From the NCBI RefSeq assembly GCF_030269665.1, contig NZ_BSTS01000010.1, positions 186,001 to 250,000 on the forward strand: a stretch of DNA of 64,000 bases, read 5' to 3'. The notes below the pieces were generated by a model. The model saw nothing but the letters and a program-made list of their open reading frames with translations. It ran no database searches and was not told the DNA's origin. This document shows positions 35,484 to 45,572 of the stretch, one piece after another. The first letter of the stretch is position 1, and every line of letters starts with the position of its first letter. This DNA comes from Actinomycetospora sp. NBRC 106375 (GTDB lineage: Bacteria > Actinomycetota > Actinomycetes > Mycobacteriales > Pseudonocardiaceae). The position numbers were made by a program, and so were the translations under genes.

Positions 35484-35612
35484 TCAGGCCTCGAGGGCGA
35501 CCGCAGTCGCCGGGCGCCGGCTCCAGTTGCGCTGCGCGTGACGCACGAGGGCCGAAGCCACCCCGACGCCCGCTCCCGCACTCACGATCATGCCCATGAA
35601 CACTGCCGCCAT
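35484..35612 (-). CDS. Small membrane protein, 42 aa
   Basis: An ATG at 35612 with GAGGAGGAG about 8 bases upstream starts a 42-codon frame: MAAVFMGMIVSAGAGVGVAS forms one membrane helix, followed by ALVRHAQRNWSRRPATAVALEA, a basic cytoplasmic tail. The strong ribosome site, the hydrophobic helix with positive flank and the terminator after the stop support a real gene. No family is recognised. Confidence 0.6.
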   Translation of the reverse strand: MAAVFMGMIVSAGAGVGVASALVRHAQRNWSRRPATAVALEA

Positions 35613-35930
35613 GACGGCTCCTCCTCACCACGTGCACGCGCCGGGGCCGGTGACCGGGTCCGGATGACCCGACCGGTCCGCCGACGCTTGCGAACCGTGG
35701 ATGCTGTCTGCATCCACCCCTAGAGACGCGTCGATCTCGGGTGATGTTCCATCGCGTTCGCCTCGCGCGGCATGACTCCACTCACAGCAACGTCACCGTT
35801 CCGCCGTGTGTACAGCCGCGCCGTTCAGTAGTGTCCGACAAGTACTCGAAGTAAACGGGCGTTAACGACATTACGCACGTTTCCGGCAAATCGGACAACA
35901 CCGTCCCCGAGCGGGGTGAGGGGAGATGAC
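35613..35930. other. Intergenic promoter region, 318 bp
   Basis: Separates the 42-residue gene (minus) from the MHS transporter (plus). It contains the inverted repeat GTGGATGC-TGTCT-GCATCCAC (35697-35717), and a long-range inverted pair TGTCCGA (35832-35838) with TCGGACA (35891-35897) that flanks a stretch (35838-35890) poorer in GC than its surroundings. Promoters for both genes should be here; no coding signal is seen. Confidence 0.5.
35697..35717. promoter_or_regulatory. Inverted repeat GTGGATGC-N5-GCATCCAC
   Basis: Perfect 8-base arms around TGTCT, 85 bases before the small membrane-protein start and 213 before the transporter. Operator-like; the regulator is unknown. Confidence 0.4.
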
Positions 35931-37346
35931 ATGACGCAGACAGACTCCGGTGGCTCCGGAGGAGTGCCCGACGGCGTCACCGTCACCGACACCGGCACGA
36001 TGAAGCGCGCCGTGGGCGCCGCGGCCGTCGGGAACATCACCGAGTGGTTCGACTTCGGGGTGTACGCCTATCTGGCGACGACCATCGAGGAACAGTTCTT
36101 CCCGCCCGACAACCCCACGCTCGCCCAGATCGGTGTGTTCGCGGGCTTCGCGGTCTCGTTCCTGGTCCGGCCCCTCGGCGGGCTGTTCTTCGGACCGCTC
36201 GGCGACCGGATCGGCCGCACGAAGGTCCTGTCGATCACCGTCATCATGATGGCCATCGGGACGTTCCTGCTGGGGTTCATCCCGCCGTACTCCGCGATCG
36301 GCATCTGGGCGCCGATCCTGCTCGTGCTGTGCCGCGTCGTGCAGGGCTTCTCCACCGGCGGCGAGTACGCGGGCGCGATGACGTTCATCGCCGAGTACTC
36401 CCCCGACCGGCGCCGCGGTTTCTTCGGCAGCTTCCTCGAGTGCGGGACGTTCATCGGTTACGCCCTCGGTGCGACCGTCGCGACCGTCATCCCGCTGGTC
36501 TCCACCGAGGAGTTCGCCTCCACCTGGGCGTGGCGCATCCCGTTCTTCATCGCGCTCCCGCTGGGCATCGTCGGTGTCTACCTCCGGACGCGACTCGAAG
36601 AGACGCCGGCTTTCCAGACCCTGCTCTCGGAGTCCGAGGAGCGCGAGGGCAACCAGGCGACGGCCGGGATCAAGAAGCTGTTCGTGGACTACTGGCCCGC
36701 GATGCTCGCCGCGGGCGGGCTCGTCGTGGCCTGGAACGTCCCGAACTACATGCTCACCAGCTACATGCCGACGTACCTGGAGGACAACGTCCAGGTGGTC
36801 GGCGGCACGGCCATCGACAGCACCACGTCGCAGTGGCTCCAGATCGGGATCCTCTGGGTGGCCGTCTTCATCATCCCGCTGCTCGGACGGCTCTCCGACC
36901 GCGTCGGGCGCAAGCCGATCCTCTGGGTCGGCACGATCGGGACGATCGTGCTCGCCTTCCCGATGATCCTGGTGCTCAAGAGCGGGTCGGTGCCCCTCGT
37001 GGGCCTCGGGCTCGCCGTGATGGGCGCGCTGCTGATCTGCTTCTCGTCGACCTGCCCGTCGACGCTGCCGGCCCTGTTCCCGACGGAGATCCGCTACGGC
37101 GGTCTGTCGATCTCGTTCAACATCTTCGTCTCGGCGTTCGCCGGGACGACGTCGCTGATCATGACCGCGGTCGTGCTCGGCACCGGGTGGGCGTACTGGC
37201 CGGCGGTCTACCTGATCATCTTCGCCGTCGCGGGCGCCGCGGTGCTCATCAAGCTCCGCGACCCGGCCGGGCAGCCGCTCATGGGCTCGAACCCGGCCGT
37301 GTCCACCGAGCAGGAGGCCCGCGAGCTGGTCGCCTCCCGCGACTGA
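35931..37346 (+). CDS. MFS transporter, metabolite:H+ symporter (MHS) family
   Basis: A 471-residue protein with 12 membrane segments. Signature motifs: GNITEWFDFGVYAYLATTIEEQFFP, RPLGGLFFGPLGDRIGRTKVL (the MFS loop 2-3 motif), RVVQGFSTGGEYAGAMTFIAEYSPDRRRGFFGSF and GRLSDRVGRKPIL. These place it with ProP-type proline/betaine or dicarboxylate symporters; the true cargo is unknown. ATG at 35931 follows GAGGGGAG. Confidence 0.9.
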   Translation: MTQTDSGGSGGVPDGVTVTDTGTMKRAVGAAAVGNITEWFDFGVYAYLATTIEEQFFPPDNPTLAQIGVFAGFAVSFLVRPLGGLFFGPLGDRIGRTKVLSITVIMMAIGTFLLGFIPPYSAIGIWAPILLVLCRVVQGFSTGGEYAGAMTFIAEYSPDRRRGFFGSFLECGTFIGYALGATVATVIPLVSTEEFASTWAWRIPFFIALPLGIVGVYLRTRLEETPAFQTLLSESEEREGNQATAGIKKLFVDYWPAMLAAGGLVVAWNVPNYMLTSYMPTYLEDNVQVVGGTAIDSTTSQWLQIGILWVAVFIIPLLGRLSDRVGRKPILWVGTIGTIVLAFPMILVLKSGSVPLVGLGLAVMGALLICFSSTCPSTLPALFPTEIRYGGLSISFNIFVSAFAGTTSLIMTAVVLGTGWAYWPAVYLIIFAVAGAAVLIKLRDPAGQPLMGSNPAVSTEQEARELVASRD

Positions 37347-37416
37347 GTCACCCATCGGGTCACCACGGTGGGTCGCCGGGGGTGTCGGGCGCCGCGATCA
37401 CGGGCACGATGAGCCC

Positions 37417-38835
37417 GTGTCCGCACCCGACTCCCCCGGCCCCACCGTGTTCGTCCTCTTCGGGGCGACCGGTGACCTGGCCAAGCGTCTGGTCCTGCCG
37501 TCCTTCTTCCGACTCGTGCAGGAGAAGCTCCTGCCCGACGACTGGCGCCTGATCGGCAACGGGCGCCGCACGAAGACCGACGACGAGTTCCGCGACGAGG
37601 TCCACGAGGCCCTGGAACAGTTCGGCGGCCTGACGCCCCAGGACGGGCCGTGGGACGAGTTCGCCGCGGGGCTGCGCTTCGCCGGCGGCGGGTTCACCGC
37701 CGACGATCCGGGCGAGCTGCTCGACCGCATCGCCGAGGCCCGCGGGGAGATCGGTGAGGACGCCCAGCTGGTGCACTACCTCGGCCTGCCGCCGAGCACG
37801 TTCGGCGAGTACACCCGCGCCATCGGCGCCCACGGCCTCGCCGAGGGCGCCCGCGTCGTCTACGAGAAGCCCTTCGGGACCTCGCTGGAGAGCTTCCGGG
37901 AGCTCGACGAGGTCGTGCACGACGTCCTCGACGAGTCCCAGGTCTTCCGCATCGACCACTTCCTGGGCAAGGAGGCCACCCAGGAGCTGCGCGCGCTGCG
38001 GTTCGCCAACGGCCTGTTCGGGAGCTCCTGGGACCGCCACCACGTGGCCGCCGTGGAGATCGACGTGCCCGAGGTCCTCGACGTCGCCGACCGCGCCGAG
38101 TTCTACGACGCCACCGGCGCCGTGCTCGACATGCTCGTGACGCACCTGTTCCAGGTGGCGGCCGAGGTGGCGATGGACCCGCCGCCCACGTTCCGCGCCG
38201 ACGACGTCGCCGCCGCCCGCGACGAGGCGGTGCGCCACTTCCGTCCGCTGCAGCGCGACGAGGTGGTCCGCGGGCAGTTCGAGGGCTACCGCGACCTCGA
38301 CCACGTCGCCGACGACTCCACCACCGAGACCTTCGTCGCGGCGCGGCTGTGGATCGACAGCGACCGCTGGCGCGGCGTGCCGTTCCTCCTGCGCACCGGC
38401 AAGCGGATGGCCGCGAGCCACCAGAAGGTCAACCTCGTCTTCCGCGACCCCGAGGACGGCCCGGTCGACGAGCGCGACCTGCCCACCCGCGGCAACGTGC
38501 TGTGCTTCGACCTCGCCGGTGACGGCGCCCTGGCGCTGTCGATGAACGTCAAGACGCCGGGCGCCTCGTCCGAGCTCGGCACCGCGTGGACGCAGATCCC
38601 GCTCGACAGCCTCTCGGGCGGCGACCCGCTGCCGCCCTACGTCCGCCTGATCCACGACGTGCTCACGGGTGACCGCGCGCTCTTCACCCGCCCCGACGGC
38701 CTCGAGGACGTCTGGACCGCCGCCGCCGAGGTGCTCGACGACCACCGGGCGCCCGAGCCCTACGCGCCCGGCTCCTGGGGCCCGGAGTCCGCCCTGCGCC
38801 TCGCTGACCCCGTCGGCTGGGTGCTCCCCGGCTGA
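37417..38835 (+). CDS. zwf: Glucose-6-phosphate 1-dehydrogenase
   Basis: A 472-residue enzyme that oxidises glucose 6-phosphate to the lactone and makes NADPH. NADP site: GATGDLAKR (16-24). Substrate and catalytic residues: EKPFG (150-154) and RIDHFLGKE (178-186), where the His/Asp pair removes the proton. Later DMLVTHLFQ and RTGKRM. GTG start; the out-of-frame ATG at 37409 is not used. No opc or gnd neighbour, so it is a single-gene zwf copy. A 20-base-pair hairpin follows its stop. Confidence 0.93.
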   Translation: MSAPDSPGPTVFVLFGATGDLAKRLVLPSFFRLVQEKLLPDDWRLIGNGRRTKTDDEFRDEVHEALEQFGGLTPQDGPWDEFAAGLRFAGGGFTADDPGELLDRIAEARGEIGEDAQLVHYLGLPPSTFGEYTRAIGAHGLAEGARVVYEKPFGTSLESFRELDEVVHDVLDESQVFRIDHFLGKEATQELRALRFANGLFGSSWDRHHVAAVEIDVPEVLDVADRAEFYDATGAVLDMLVTHLFQVAAEVAMDPPPTFRADDVAAARDEAVRHFRPLQRDEVVRGQFEGYRDLDHVADDSTTETFVAARLWIDSDRWRGVPFLLRTGKRMAASHQKVNLVFRDPEDGPVDERDLPTRGNVLCFDLAGDGALALSMNVKTPGASSELGTAWTQIPLDSLSGGDPLPPYVRLIHDVLTGDRALFTRPDGLEDVWTAAAEVLDDHRAPEPYAPGSWGPESALRLADPVGWVLPG

Positions 38836-38839
38836 GCCC

Positions 38840-38885
38840 TACGTGAGCGAACTTCGGTGCTATGGCACCGAAGTTCGCTCACGTA
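38840..38885. terminator. GTGAG-family hairpin, copy B (bidirectional)
   Basis: A perfect 21-base-pair hairpin: left arm 38840-38860 (starts TACGTGAGCGAACTTC), loop TATG, right arm 38865-38885. It sits 4 bases after the zwf stop and 4 bases before the stop of the convergent hydroxylase gene, so it can end both transcripts. The outer GTGAGCGAA is shared with copy D. Confidence 0.85.
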
Positions 38886-38889
38886 CCGG

Positions 38890-41265
38890 TCAGTGCTGGG
38901 CGCCCGGCTCGCCCGCGTACTGGGGGCCGGCGGCCTGGCGATTGGCCGGGTCGTCGCCCGACGCGCCCTGGATCGCGCGCCACACGGTCTCCGGGGCCAG
39001 CGGCATGTCGATGTGCCGCACCCCGAGGTGCGAGACCGCGTCGACCACGGCGTTGTGCACCGCGGGCGTCGAGCCGATCGTGCCGGACTCCCCGATGCCC
39101 TTGGCGCCGAGCGGGTTCAGCGGCGTGGGGGTCTCGGTGTTCGTGGCCTCGTAGGTGATCAGGTCCGCCGCCGAGGGGATCAGGTAGGACGCGAGGTTCC
39201 CCGACGTCGGGTTGCCGTCCTCGTCGTAGGTCACCCGCTCGTAGAGGGCCTGCGAGATGCCCTGGGCGATCCCGCCGTGCTGCTGGCCGGTGACGAGCAT
39301 CGGGTTGAGGATGCGGCCGCAGTCGTCGACGGCGACGTGCCGGCGCAGCTTCACCATGCCGGTGTCGAGGTCGACGTCCACCACCGAGATGTGCGTGCCG
39401 AACGGGAAGCTCGACTGGCCCTGGGTGAAGTCGAGCTCCTCGAGCAGCTGCTTGCCGCCGACACCGGGGTCGTAGCCCGTGCCGTCCTCGGACGCCGTCG
39501 CGACCTGCGCCCACGAGACGTGGGTGTCGGCGATGCCCTTGACCCCGAACCCGCCGTCGACCTGCTCGATGTCGTCGGGCGACGCCTCGAGCATGTGCGC
39601 GGCGATCTCGCGGGCCCGCGACACCAGCTGCTCGGACGCGGTCCAGATCGCGCTGCCGCCGGTCTGCAAGGACCGGGAACCGGCGGTGCCCGCGCCGCTG
39701 CGCACCAGCTCGGTGTCGGACTGGACGAGGCGCACCTTCTCCATCGGCACGCCCAGGATCTGCGAGGCGATGTGGGTGAAGGCGGTCTCGTGGCCCTGGC
39801 CGTGCGCGCTCGTGCCGGCCTTGACGGTGAACGTGCCGTCGGGGTGGGCCTGCGCCGAGCCGAACTCGACGTCGAGACCCAGCGGCGCGGTGACCTCGAC
39901 GTAGGACGCGATGCCGATGCCCATGGCCACGCGCGCGCCCGCCGCGCGCTTCTGCTGCTGCTCGGCGAGCAGGTCGTCGTAGCCCGCCGCCGCCTTCGCC
40001 GCGTCGAGCGCCTTGGCGTGCTCGGCGTTGTCGTACTGCGCGCCGGTGAGGCTGGTCATCGGGAACTTGTCCGGCGTCAGGAAGTTCTTGCGCCGCATCT
40101 CGAGCGGGTCGACGCCGATCTCGTCGGCGGCGATGTCGATGATCCGCTCGAGCATCTGCGTCGCCTCGGGACGCCCGGCGCCGCGGTAGGCCCCGATCTG
40201 CGTGGTGTTGGTGGCGACGGCCTTCCACGTGAAGTCGATGGCCGGGATGTCGTAGACGCCCTGCGCCATGAGCTGGGTCAGGCTCGGCAGGATCGTGCCG
40301 AGGACGGGGTACGCGCCGGCGTCGCCGATGGCGGTGGCGCGCAGCCCGACGATCCGGCCGTCGTTCTTCACACCCATCTCGACGTACTGGACCTGGGCGC
40401 GCCCGTGGACCATCGAGAGCATGTTCTCGGACCGGGTCTCGGTCCAGCGGACGGGCTTGCCGAGCGCCCGCGCCGCCGCGCCGACGATCCCCCACTCCTG
40501 GTAGGCGTGCATCTTCGGCCCGAACCCGCCGCCGACCCGCGGAGCGATGACGTGGACGTTCGCGCCGTCGACACCGAGGTCGCCCGCGATGGCGTCCCGC
40601 GCGCCGTGCGGACCCTGGCTCGAGACGTACATCTTGATCTTGTCGGCCTCGCCGGGGATCGCCACGCAGGCGTTCGACTCCATCGGCACGCCGGCGAGCT
40701 TCTGGTTGTAGAAGGTGTGCTTCACGACGGTGTCGGCGGTGTCGAAGATGCCCTCGACGGTGCCGGTGCCGTCGCCGGCGACGAGGTTCGACCCGAGGTC
40801 GTCGAAGAGCTTCGGGGCGTCGTCGGCGAGCGCGGCCTCGATGTCGGTGACCGCGGGCAGCGGCTCGATGTCGGCGAAGACCGCCTCGGAGGCGTCCAGC
40901 GCCTGGCCGGCGGTCTCGGCGATGACGACCGCGACGATGTCGCCGACGAAGCGCACCTTGCCGCGGGCGAAGGCCGGGCGGCTCATGGCGTCGGGCACGA
41001 CACCGGGCAGGCCGGGGCGGTCGTTGACGTTCAGCTCGCCGTCGACGTACACCGCGACGACGCCGGGCATCGACCGCGCCTCGTCGGCGTCGATGCTGGT
41101 GATCGTGCCGTGCGCGATCGGCGAGCGGACGAAGACCGCGTGGTACGAGCCCTCGACCGGGAGGTCGCCGGTGTAGTCCTCGGCGCCCCGGATCAGGCCC
41201 TTGTCCTCGGTGCGCTTCACCGAGTTGCCGAAGATCGACGTGGAACGGGTGGGGGTGATGGTCAT
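38890..41265 (-). CDS. Molybdenum hydroxylase large subunit (xanthine dehydrogenase/CoxL family, form II)
   Basis: A 791-residue protein that should bind molybdopterin cytosine dinucleotide. [25 protein letters not shown] opens the a/b hammerhead domain. VGGGFGPK (244-251) and AYRGAGR (359-365) follow; AYRGAGR marks the so-called form II, unlike the AYRCSFR of true CO dehydrogenase. Near the end [10 protein letters not shown] holds the catalytic glutamate. The FAD (CoxM) and iron-sulfur (CoxS) subunits are not adjacent, so partners must come from elsewhere. The substrate is unknown. Confidence 0.9.
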   Translation of the reverse strand: MTITPTRSTSIFGNSVKRTEDKGLIRGAEDYTGDLPVEGSYHAVFVRSPIAHGTITSIDADEARSMPGVVAVYVDGELNVNDRPGLPGVVPDAMSRPAFARGKVRFVGDIVAVVIAETAGQALDASEAVFADIEPLPAVTDIEAALADDAPKLFDDLGSNLVAGDGTGTVEGIFDTADTVVKHTFYNQKLAGVPMESNACVAIPGEADKIKMYVSSQGPHGARDAIAGDLGVDGANVHVIAPRVGGGFGPKMHAYQEWGIVGAAARALGKPVRWTETRSENMLSMVHGRAQVQYVEMGVKNDGRIVGLRATAIGDAGAYPVLGTILPSLTQLMAQGVYDIPAIDFTWKAVATNTTQIGAYRGAGRPEATQMLERIIDIAADEIGVDPLEMRRKNFLTPDKFPMTSLTGAQYDNAEHAKALDAAKAAAGYDDLLAEQQQKRAAGARVAMGIGIASYVEVTAPLGLDVEFGSAQAHPDGTFTVKAGTSAHGQGHETAFTHIASQILGVPMEKVRLVQSDTELVRSGAGTAGSRSLQTGGSAIWTASEQLVSRAREIAAHMLEASPDDIEQVDGGFGVKGIADTHVSWAQVATASEDGTGYDPGVGGKQLLEELDFTQGQSSFPFGTHISVVDVDLDTGMVKLRRHVAVDDCGRILNPMLVTGQQHGGIAQGISQALYERVTYDEDGNPTSGNLASYLIPSAADLITYEATNTETPTPLNPLGAKGIGESGTIGSTPAVHNAVVDAVSHLGVRHIDMPLAPETVWRAIQGASGDDPANRQAAGPQYAGEPGAQH

Positions 41266-41297
41266 TGCGGGTCCTCCAGTGGTGCCCGTGCCGGGGG

Positions 41298-41312
41298 GAT
41301 CAGAAGATCAGA
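41298..41312. promoter_or_regulatory. Direct repeat GATCAGA-A-GATCAGA
   Basis: Two copies of GATCAGA (41298-41304, 41306-41312) lie 33 bases before the hydroxylase start, between it and the divergent gene at 41478. It could bind a regulator or be chance. Confidence 0.3.
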
Positions 41313-41477
41313 CCAACGGGGCGGCGTCGAGTCGGGACTTCCCCCAGTGGACCGAGTGTTCGCCCGGCCGCGTCCGACCGGGCGACCGCGGTCACGCCGT
41401 ACGGTAGGGCACAACCGGGTCGCGGAAAATCGGAGACGCTGGACGAAGCCCCGGTGCCCCACGACCATCTGCAGACC

Positions 41478-42383
41478 ATGGACTTCGCCGAGGCCCGGGA
41501 CACCTTCTGCCGGCCGCGGACGGGGCCGGTGGTCGACCCGCCCGCCACCACGCCCGCGCGGCGGCTGCGCGACGCGATCGAGCCGCTCGCGATGGTGACC
41601 GTCTGGGGCGAGCCCACCGCCGAGCGGGCCGGGACGGCCGGCCTCGACTTCCTCGGCGCCTACGTCGGCGGCCGCGGGTCCGCGCTGGGCGACGTCGAGG
41701 GCGGCGTCGTCGCCGCGGCGTTCGCCGTGTTCGAACCGGGCCTGGTCGGCGGGCTGTGGGACCAGGCGCGCGCGACGTGCTCGGTCGCCGACCTGCGCGC
41801 GCTGCGCGAGCACGCCGGCACCGAGGCCCTGCGCACCGTCCTCGCCGACGTCGACGAGGCCGAGATCGATGCGGTGGTCGACCTCCTGCGCGACGGCCTC
41901 GCGGGCGCCGACCTCATGGGCCGACCGCTGTTCGCCGGGTCCACCGCGCTGCCGTGGCCCCAGCACGCCCACGGCCGCCTGTGGCACGTGACGAGCCTGC
42001 TGCGCGAGCACCGGGGCGACGCGCACGTCGCGGCCTGCGTCGCCGCCGGGCTCGACAGCATCGAGGCCAACATCCTCACCGAGCTGTGGGTGGGCTTCGC
42101 GCTGCTCGAGTACACGGCCACCCGCGGCTGGCCGCAGGAGGCGATGGACGCCGCGATCGCCCGGCTGCGCGAGCGCGGCCTGGTCGACGGGGACGCGCTC
42201 TCCGCCGACGGCCGCCGGTTCCGCGACGGGATCGAGGAGGCCACCGACCGCGCCCAGCAGCCGGTCGTCGACGCCCTCGGGAACCGTCTCGACCGCACGG
42301 TCGACGCCCTGGCCGGGTGGTCGGACGCCGTCGTGGCGCACGGCTGGTTCCCGCCCGATCCCTACAAGCGGGCGGCCGGCTAG
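41478..42383 (+). CDS. SCO6745-type helical protein
   Basis: A 301-residue all-helical protein. Typical stretches: ARRLRDAIEPLAMVTVWGEPTAE, GLDFLGAYVGGRGSALGDVEGGVVAAAFAVFEPGLV, and LRERGLVDGDALSADGRRFRDGIEEATDRAQQP, a MarR-like winged-helix end. This matches a family of actinobacterial proteins of unknown function named after SCO6745. A GTG at 41454 is an alternative start. Its TAG overlaps the TAG of nadE head-on (CTAG at 42380-42383). Confidence 0.76.
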   Translation: MDFAEARDTFCRPRTGPVVDPPATTPARRLRDAIEPLAMVTVWGEPTAERAGTAGLDFLGAYVGGRGSALGDVEGGVVAAAFAVFEPGLVGGLWDQARATCSVADLRALREHAGTEALRTVLADVDEAEIDAVVDLLRDGLAGADLMGRPLFAGSTALPWPQHAHGRLWHVTSLLREHRGDAHVAACVAAGLDSIEANILTELWVGFALLEYTATRGWPQEAMDAAIARLRERGLVDGDALSADGRRFRDGIEEATDRAQQPVVDALGNRLDRTVDALAGWSDAVVAHGWFPPDPYKRAAG

Positions 42384-44422
42384 CTCTCGGGCACGCACTT
42401 CTCGATCTCGTCGAGCCAGATCCGCGCCGACGAGTCCGACGGCGCGCGCCAGTCGCCGCGGGGCGAGAGCGAGCCGCCGGCGACGACCTTCGGTCCGTTG
42501 GGCATCGCGGAGCGCTTGAACTGCGCGAACCCGAAGAACCGCTGCGCGAAGACCAGCAGCCAGCGCCGGATCTCGGCGAGGTCGTAGGACGTGCGGTCGC
42601 CCTCGGGGTAGCCCGGGGGCCAGGCGCCGGCGTCGAGGTCGCGCCACGCGTGCCAGGACAGGAACGCGATGCGCGAGGGACGGAACCCGTACCGGAGCAC
42701 CCAGTAGAGGGTGAAGTCCTGCAGGTCGTAGGGCCCGATCTTCTGCTGGCTCGACTGGATCTCCTCGCCCGCGTCGGCCGGCACGAGCTCTGGGCTGATC
42801 TCGGTGTCGAGCACGTCCTGCAGCACGGTGGCCACGTCGTCGTCGAACTGCCGCGAGCTGATCACCCACCGGATGAGGTGCTGGACGAGCGTCTTCGGCA
42901 CGCCGGTGTTCACGGTGTAGTGCGACATCTGGTCGCCGACGCCGTACGTGGACCACCCGAGCGCGGCCTCCGACAGGTCGCCGGTGCCCAGCACGATCCC
43001 GCCCCGCTGGTTGGCGGCCCGGAACAGGTAGTCGGTGCGCAGCCCGGCCTGGACGTTCTCGAACGTGACGTCGTACTGCGGCTCGCCCCGGGAGAACGGG
43101 TGCCCGAGGTTGGCGAGCATGAGCCGCGCGGTCTCGGTGATGTCGATCGTCTCGAAGGTGACGCCCAGGGCCTCGGCGAGGCGCTGCGCGTTGGACTTCG
43201 TCCGCTCGCCGGTGGCGAAGCCGGGCAGGGTGAACGCGAGGATGTCCGAGCGCGGGCGGCCGTCGCGGTCCATCGCCCGGGCGGCGACGATCAGCGCGTG
43301 GGTGGAGTCGAGCCCGCCCGAGACGCCGATGACGACCTTCGGCCGGCCGATCGCCCGCAGCCGCTGCTCCAGCCCGGCGACCTGGATGTTGTAGGCCTCG
43401 TAGCAGTCCTGCTCGAGACGCGCGGGGTCCGCGGGCACGAACGGGAAGCGCTCGACCTCGCGCCGGAACCCGATGTCCCCGGTGGACGGCTCGAGGGCGA
43501 AGCCGATCGTGCGGAACGCGCGCTCGTGGCGGCGGCGGTTGTCGTCGAACGTGCCCATCCGCAGGCGCTCGGAGCGCAGCAGGCGCAGGTCGACATCGGC
43601 GACGGCGTGGCGCTCCCCGGACGGGAAGCGCTCGGTCTCGGCGAGCAGGACGCCGTTCTCGTGGATGGAGGTCTGGCCGTCCCAGGAGACCTCGGTCGTC
43701 GACTCCCCCTCCCCCGCGGCGGCGTAGACGTAGGCGGCCGAGCACCGGGCCGAGGCCGAGCGCGCCAGCAGCTGGCGGTCGTCGGCGCGCCCGACCGTGA
43801 TCGGGCTGCCGGAGATGTTGGCGAGCACGGTGGCCCCGGCGAGGGCGGCCTCGGCGCTCGGCGGGATCGGGACGAACATGTCCTCGCACACCTCGACGTG
43901 CAGCACGAGACCGTCGACGTCGTCCGCCGCGAACAAGAGGTCGGCGCCGAAGGGCACGTCGGCGCCGAGGAGGCGGATCGTGCCCTCCTCGCCGGCGCCG
44001 GCGGCGAGCTGGCGCGGCTCGTAGAACTCGCGGTAGTTCGGCAGGTAGCTCTTCGGCACCACGCCGAGCACGCGGCCCCGGTGCACGACGACCGCACAGT
44101 TGTAGGCCCGCGGCCCGCGGCGCAGCGGGGCGCCGACGACGAGCACCGGGGTCAGCCCGGTGGACGCGGCGACCACGTCGGCCAGCGCGTCGACCACGCC
44201 GTCGAGCAGCGTGTCCTGCATCAGCAGGTCCTCGATCGAGTAGCCCGAGAGCGTGAGCTCCGGGAACACGACGAGGCCCACCCCGTCGTCGTGGCACTCC
44301 CGGGCGACCGAGAGCAGCGACGCGGCGTTGGCCGCCGGGTCCGCGATGGTCGTGCGCAGCGTCGCGGCGGCGACCCGCACGAAGCCCTGGTGGTACACCG
44401 AGGTGAAGGGCGGGGTGGGCAT
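42380..44422 (-). CDS. nadE: Glutamine-dependent NAD+ synthetase
   Basis: A 680-residue two-domain enzyme that makes NAD+ from deamido-NAD+ using ammonia from glutamine. N-terminal nitrilase-type glutaminase has the triad E55 (VVFPELTLSGY), K124 (VPKSYLPNYREFYE) and C179 (EVCED). C-terminal synthetase has SGGLDST (P-loop), GTGDLSEAALGW and HLIRWV. Numbering runs 3 ahead of the M. tuberculosis triad as I recall it. The ATG at 44422 is chosen because AGGAGG lies 11 bases upstream; a GTG at 44458 has no such site. Confidence 0.95.
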   Translation of the reverse strand: MPTPPFTSVYHQGFVRVAAATLRTTIADPAANAASLLSVARECHDDGVGLVVFPELTLSGYSIEDLLMQDTLLDGVVDALADVVAASTGLTPVLVVGAPLRRGPRAYNCAVVVHRGRVLGVVPKSYLPNYREFYEPRQLAAGAGEEGTIRLLGADVPFGADLLFAADDVDGLVLHVEVCEDMFVPIPPSAEAALAGATVLANISGSPITVGRADDRQLLARSASARCSAAYVYAAAGEGESTTEVSWDGQTSIHENGVLLAETERFPSGERHAVADVDLRLLRSERLRMGTFDDNRRRHERAFRTIGFALEPSTGDIGFRREVERFPFVPADPARLEQDCYEAYNIQVAGLEQRLRAIGRPKVVIGVSGGLDSTHALIVAARAMDRDGRPRSDILAFTLPGFATGERTKSNAQRLAEALGVTFETIDITETARLMLANLGHPFSRGEPQYDVTFENVQAGLRTDYLFRAANQRGGIVLGTGDLSEAALGWSTYGVGDQMSHYTVNTGVPKTLVQHLIRWVISSRQFDDDVATVLQDVLDTEISPELVPADAGEEIQSSQQKIGPYDLQDFTLYWVLRYGFRPSRIAFLSWHAWRDLDAGAWPPGYPEGDRTSYDLAEIRRWLLVFAQRFFGFAQFKRSAMPNGPKVVAGGSLSPRGDWRAPSDSSARIWLDEIEKCVPES

Positions 44423-44504
44423 CTCCGGGCGGTCCTCCTGCTGGTTGTCCCGTGACACGGCGGCCGGGCGAGCGTAGATCGCCCACCCGGTCGCCGTGGT
44501 GCGG

Positions 44505-44786
44505 TCACACCGCGGTGTCGGTGGACTCCGGCGGCGCGGTCGGGGGCGCCGGGGCCGCCGGCGTCTCCTCCGGCACCAGCGCCCAGGCGGCCAGGTAGGC
44601 GATCAGACCGATGAGGTGCCCGAAAACGGCGAGGAGTACCGCGAGGACGCGGACGAGGGTCGGGTCCAGGCCGGTGCGCTCGGCGATGCCGCCGCACACG
44701 CCCGCGATCCAGCGGTCACGCACGCTGCGGCGGAACCCGAGCGTGGACGGGGTCGGGGCGGCGGGGGTGTTCTGCGGTGTGGTCAT
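44505..44786 (-). CDS. PspC-domain membrane protein
   Basis: A 93-residue protein. RRSVRDRWIAGVCGGIAERTGLDPTLVRVLAVLLAVFGHLIGLIAYLAAWALVPEE is a complete PspC domain with one to two membrane helices. Such proteins serve in envelope-stress signalling or as toxin-like regulators. Proline- and alanine-rich flanks. ATG at 44786 is chosen; the longer frame is a shadow of the promoter region. No pspA or histidine kinase neighbour. Confidence 0.87.
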   Translation of the reverse strand: MTTPQNTPAAPTPSTLGFRRSVRDRWIAGVCGGIAERTGLDPTLVRVLAVLLAVFGHLIGLIAYLAAWALVPEETPAAPAPPTAPPESTDTAV

Positions 44787-45104
44787 GGCGTCGAGCCTGC
44801 CGCCGCGGACGCCACCCGCCCTCCGGGTCCGACCCCGGCCGGACCCGGATCCTGCGCCGGGAGCTCCTCGGGGTCGGTCGGGGAATGTGCGAGGTCGTCG
44901 CCCTGAAGGCCGCACCGACTACTGACACCGCGTAGTCATTTCACGCTAGACGGTCCCCTGTTCACTCTTTCAGCCTAGCTCTTTGATGGTGATCTGACTT
45001 ACAGTGAGCGACACCGTCGGCCGAGGCCGGCGGACCACCACCGTGAGGTGCGGGGGGCGAGCGCCGCGGATGCGCGCGGGCCCACCCGCGGGAAGGGGCC
45101 GATC
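44787..45104. other. Divergent intergenic region, 318 bp
   Basis: It lies between the PspC gene (minus) and the membrane protein/multicopper oxidase pair (plus). Contains an inverted repeat GACTAC-N9-GTAGTC (44917-44937) and a less GC-rich stretch (44935-45005) where promoters are expected. No conserved coding frame was recognised. Confidence 0.45.
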
Positions 45105-45557
45105 GTGCGGACGACCTATCGGGTGCTGGCCTGGATCCTCGCCCTGGAGGTGGTCGTCCAGGCGGCGGCCATCGCGTGGGCGGTGTTCGGGCTCACGGCC
45201 TGGATCGAGGGCGGCGGGGTGCTCGACGCCGCCGCGATCCAGAGCGACGTGCAGTTCGACGGCGTCGTGGGCTTCATGGTCCACGGGATGAACGGGCAGA
45301 TCATCGTGCCCGCCGTGGCGTTGATCCTGCTGGTCGTCTCGTTCTTCGCCAAGCTGCCCCGCGGGGTGGCGTTCGCCGCCTCCCTCTTCGGCCTGGTCGT
45401 CGTCCAGGTGCTGCTGGGCATGTTCGCCCACGCGGTGCCGGCGCTCGGGATGCTCCACGGCGCGGTGGCCCTGGCCATCCTCGTGGTCGCCGTCATGTCC
45501 GCCCGCCTCACGGCCACGCCGACGACGACGTCGCAGGCGCCCGCGGCGATGGTCTAG
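45105..45557 (+). CDS. Four-helix membrane protein (DUF6220-like)
   Basis: A 150-residue protein with about four membrane helices: VLAWILALEVVVQAAAIAWAVFGLTAWI, GFMVHGMNGQIIVPAVALILLVVSFF, GVAFAASLFGLVVVQVLLGMFAHAVPALGMLHGAVALAILVVAVM. Conserved HGMNG and LHGA histidines inside the membrane may bind haem or a quinone. GTG at 45105 follows GGAAGGGG. It is 15 bases before the multicopper oxidase, so they form an operon; perhaps it supports electron flow to that enzyme (inference). Confidence 0.72.
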   Translation: MRTTYRVLAWILALEVVVQAAAIAWAVFGLTAWIEGGGVLDAAAIQSDVQFDGVVGFMVHGMNGQIIVPAVALILLVVSFFAKLPRGVAFAASLFGLVVVQVLLGMFAHAVPALGMLHGAVALAILVVAVMSARLTATPTTTSQAPAAMV

Positions 45558-45572
45558 GGCGGAGCACCGACG

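Noticed and set aside
38857-41598. 913-residue plus-strand frame
   Set aside because: Antisense shadow of the molybdenum hydroxylase; no recognisable fold.
41262-44486. 1074-residue minus-strand open frame
   Set aside because: Arg/Gly/Pro-rich shadow of the nadE and SCO6745-type genes; the real genes have motifs and ribosome sites.
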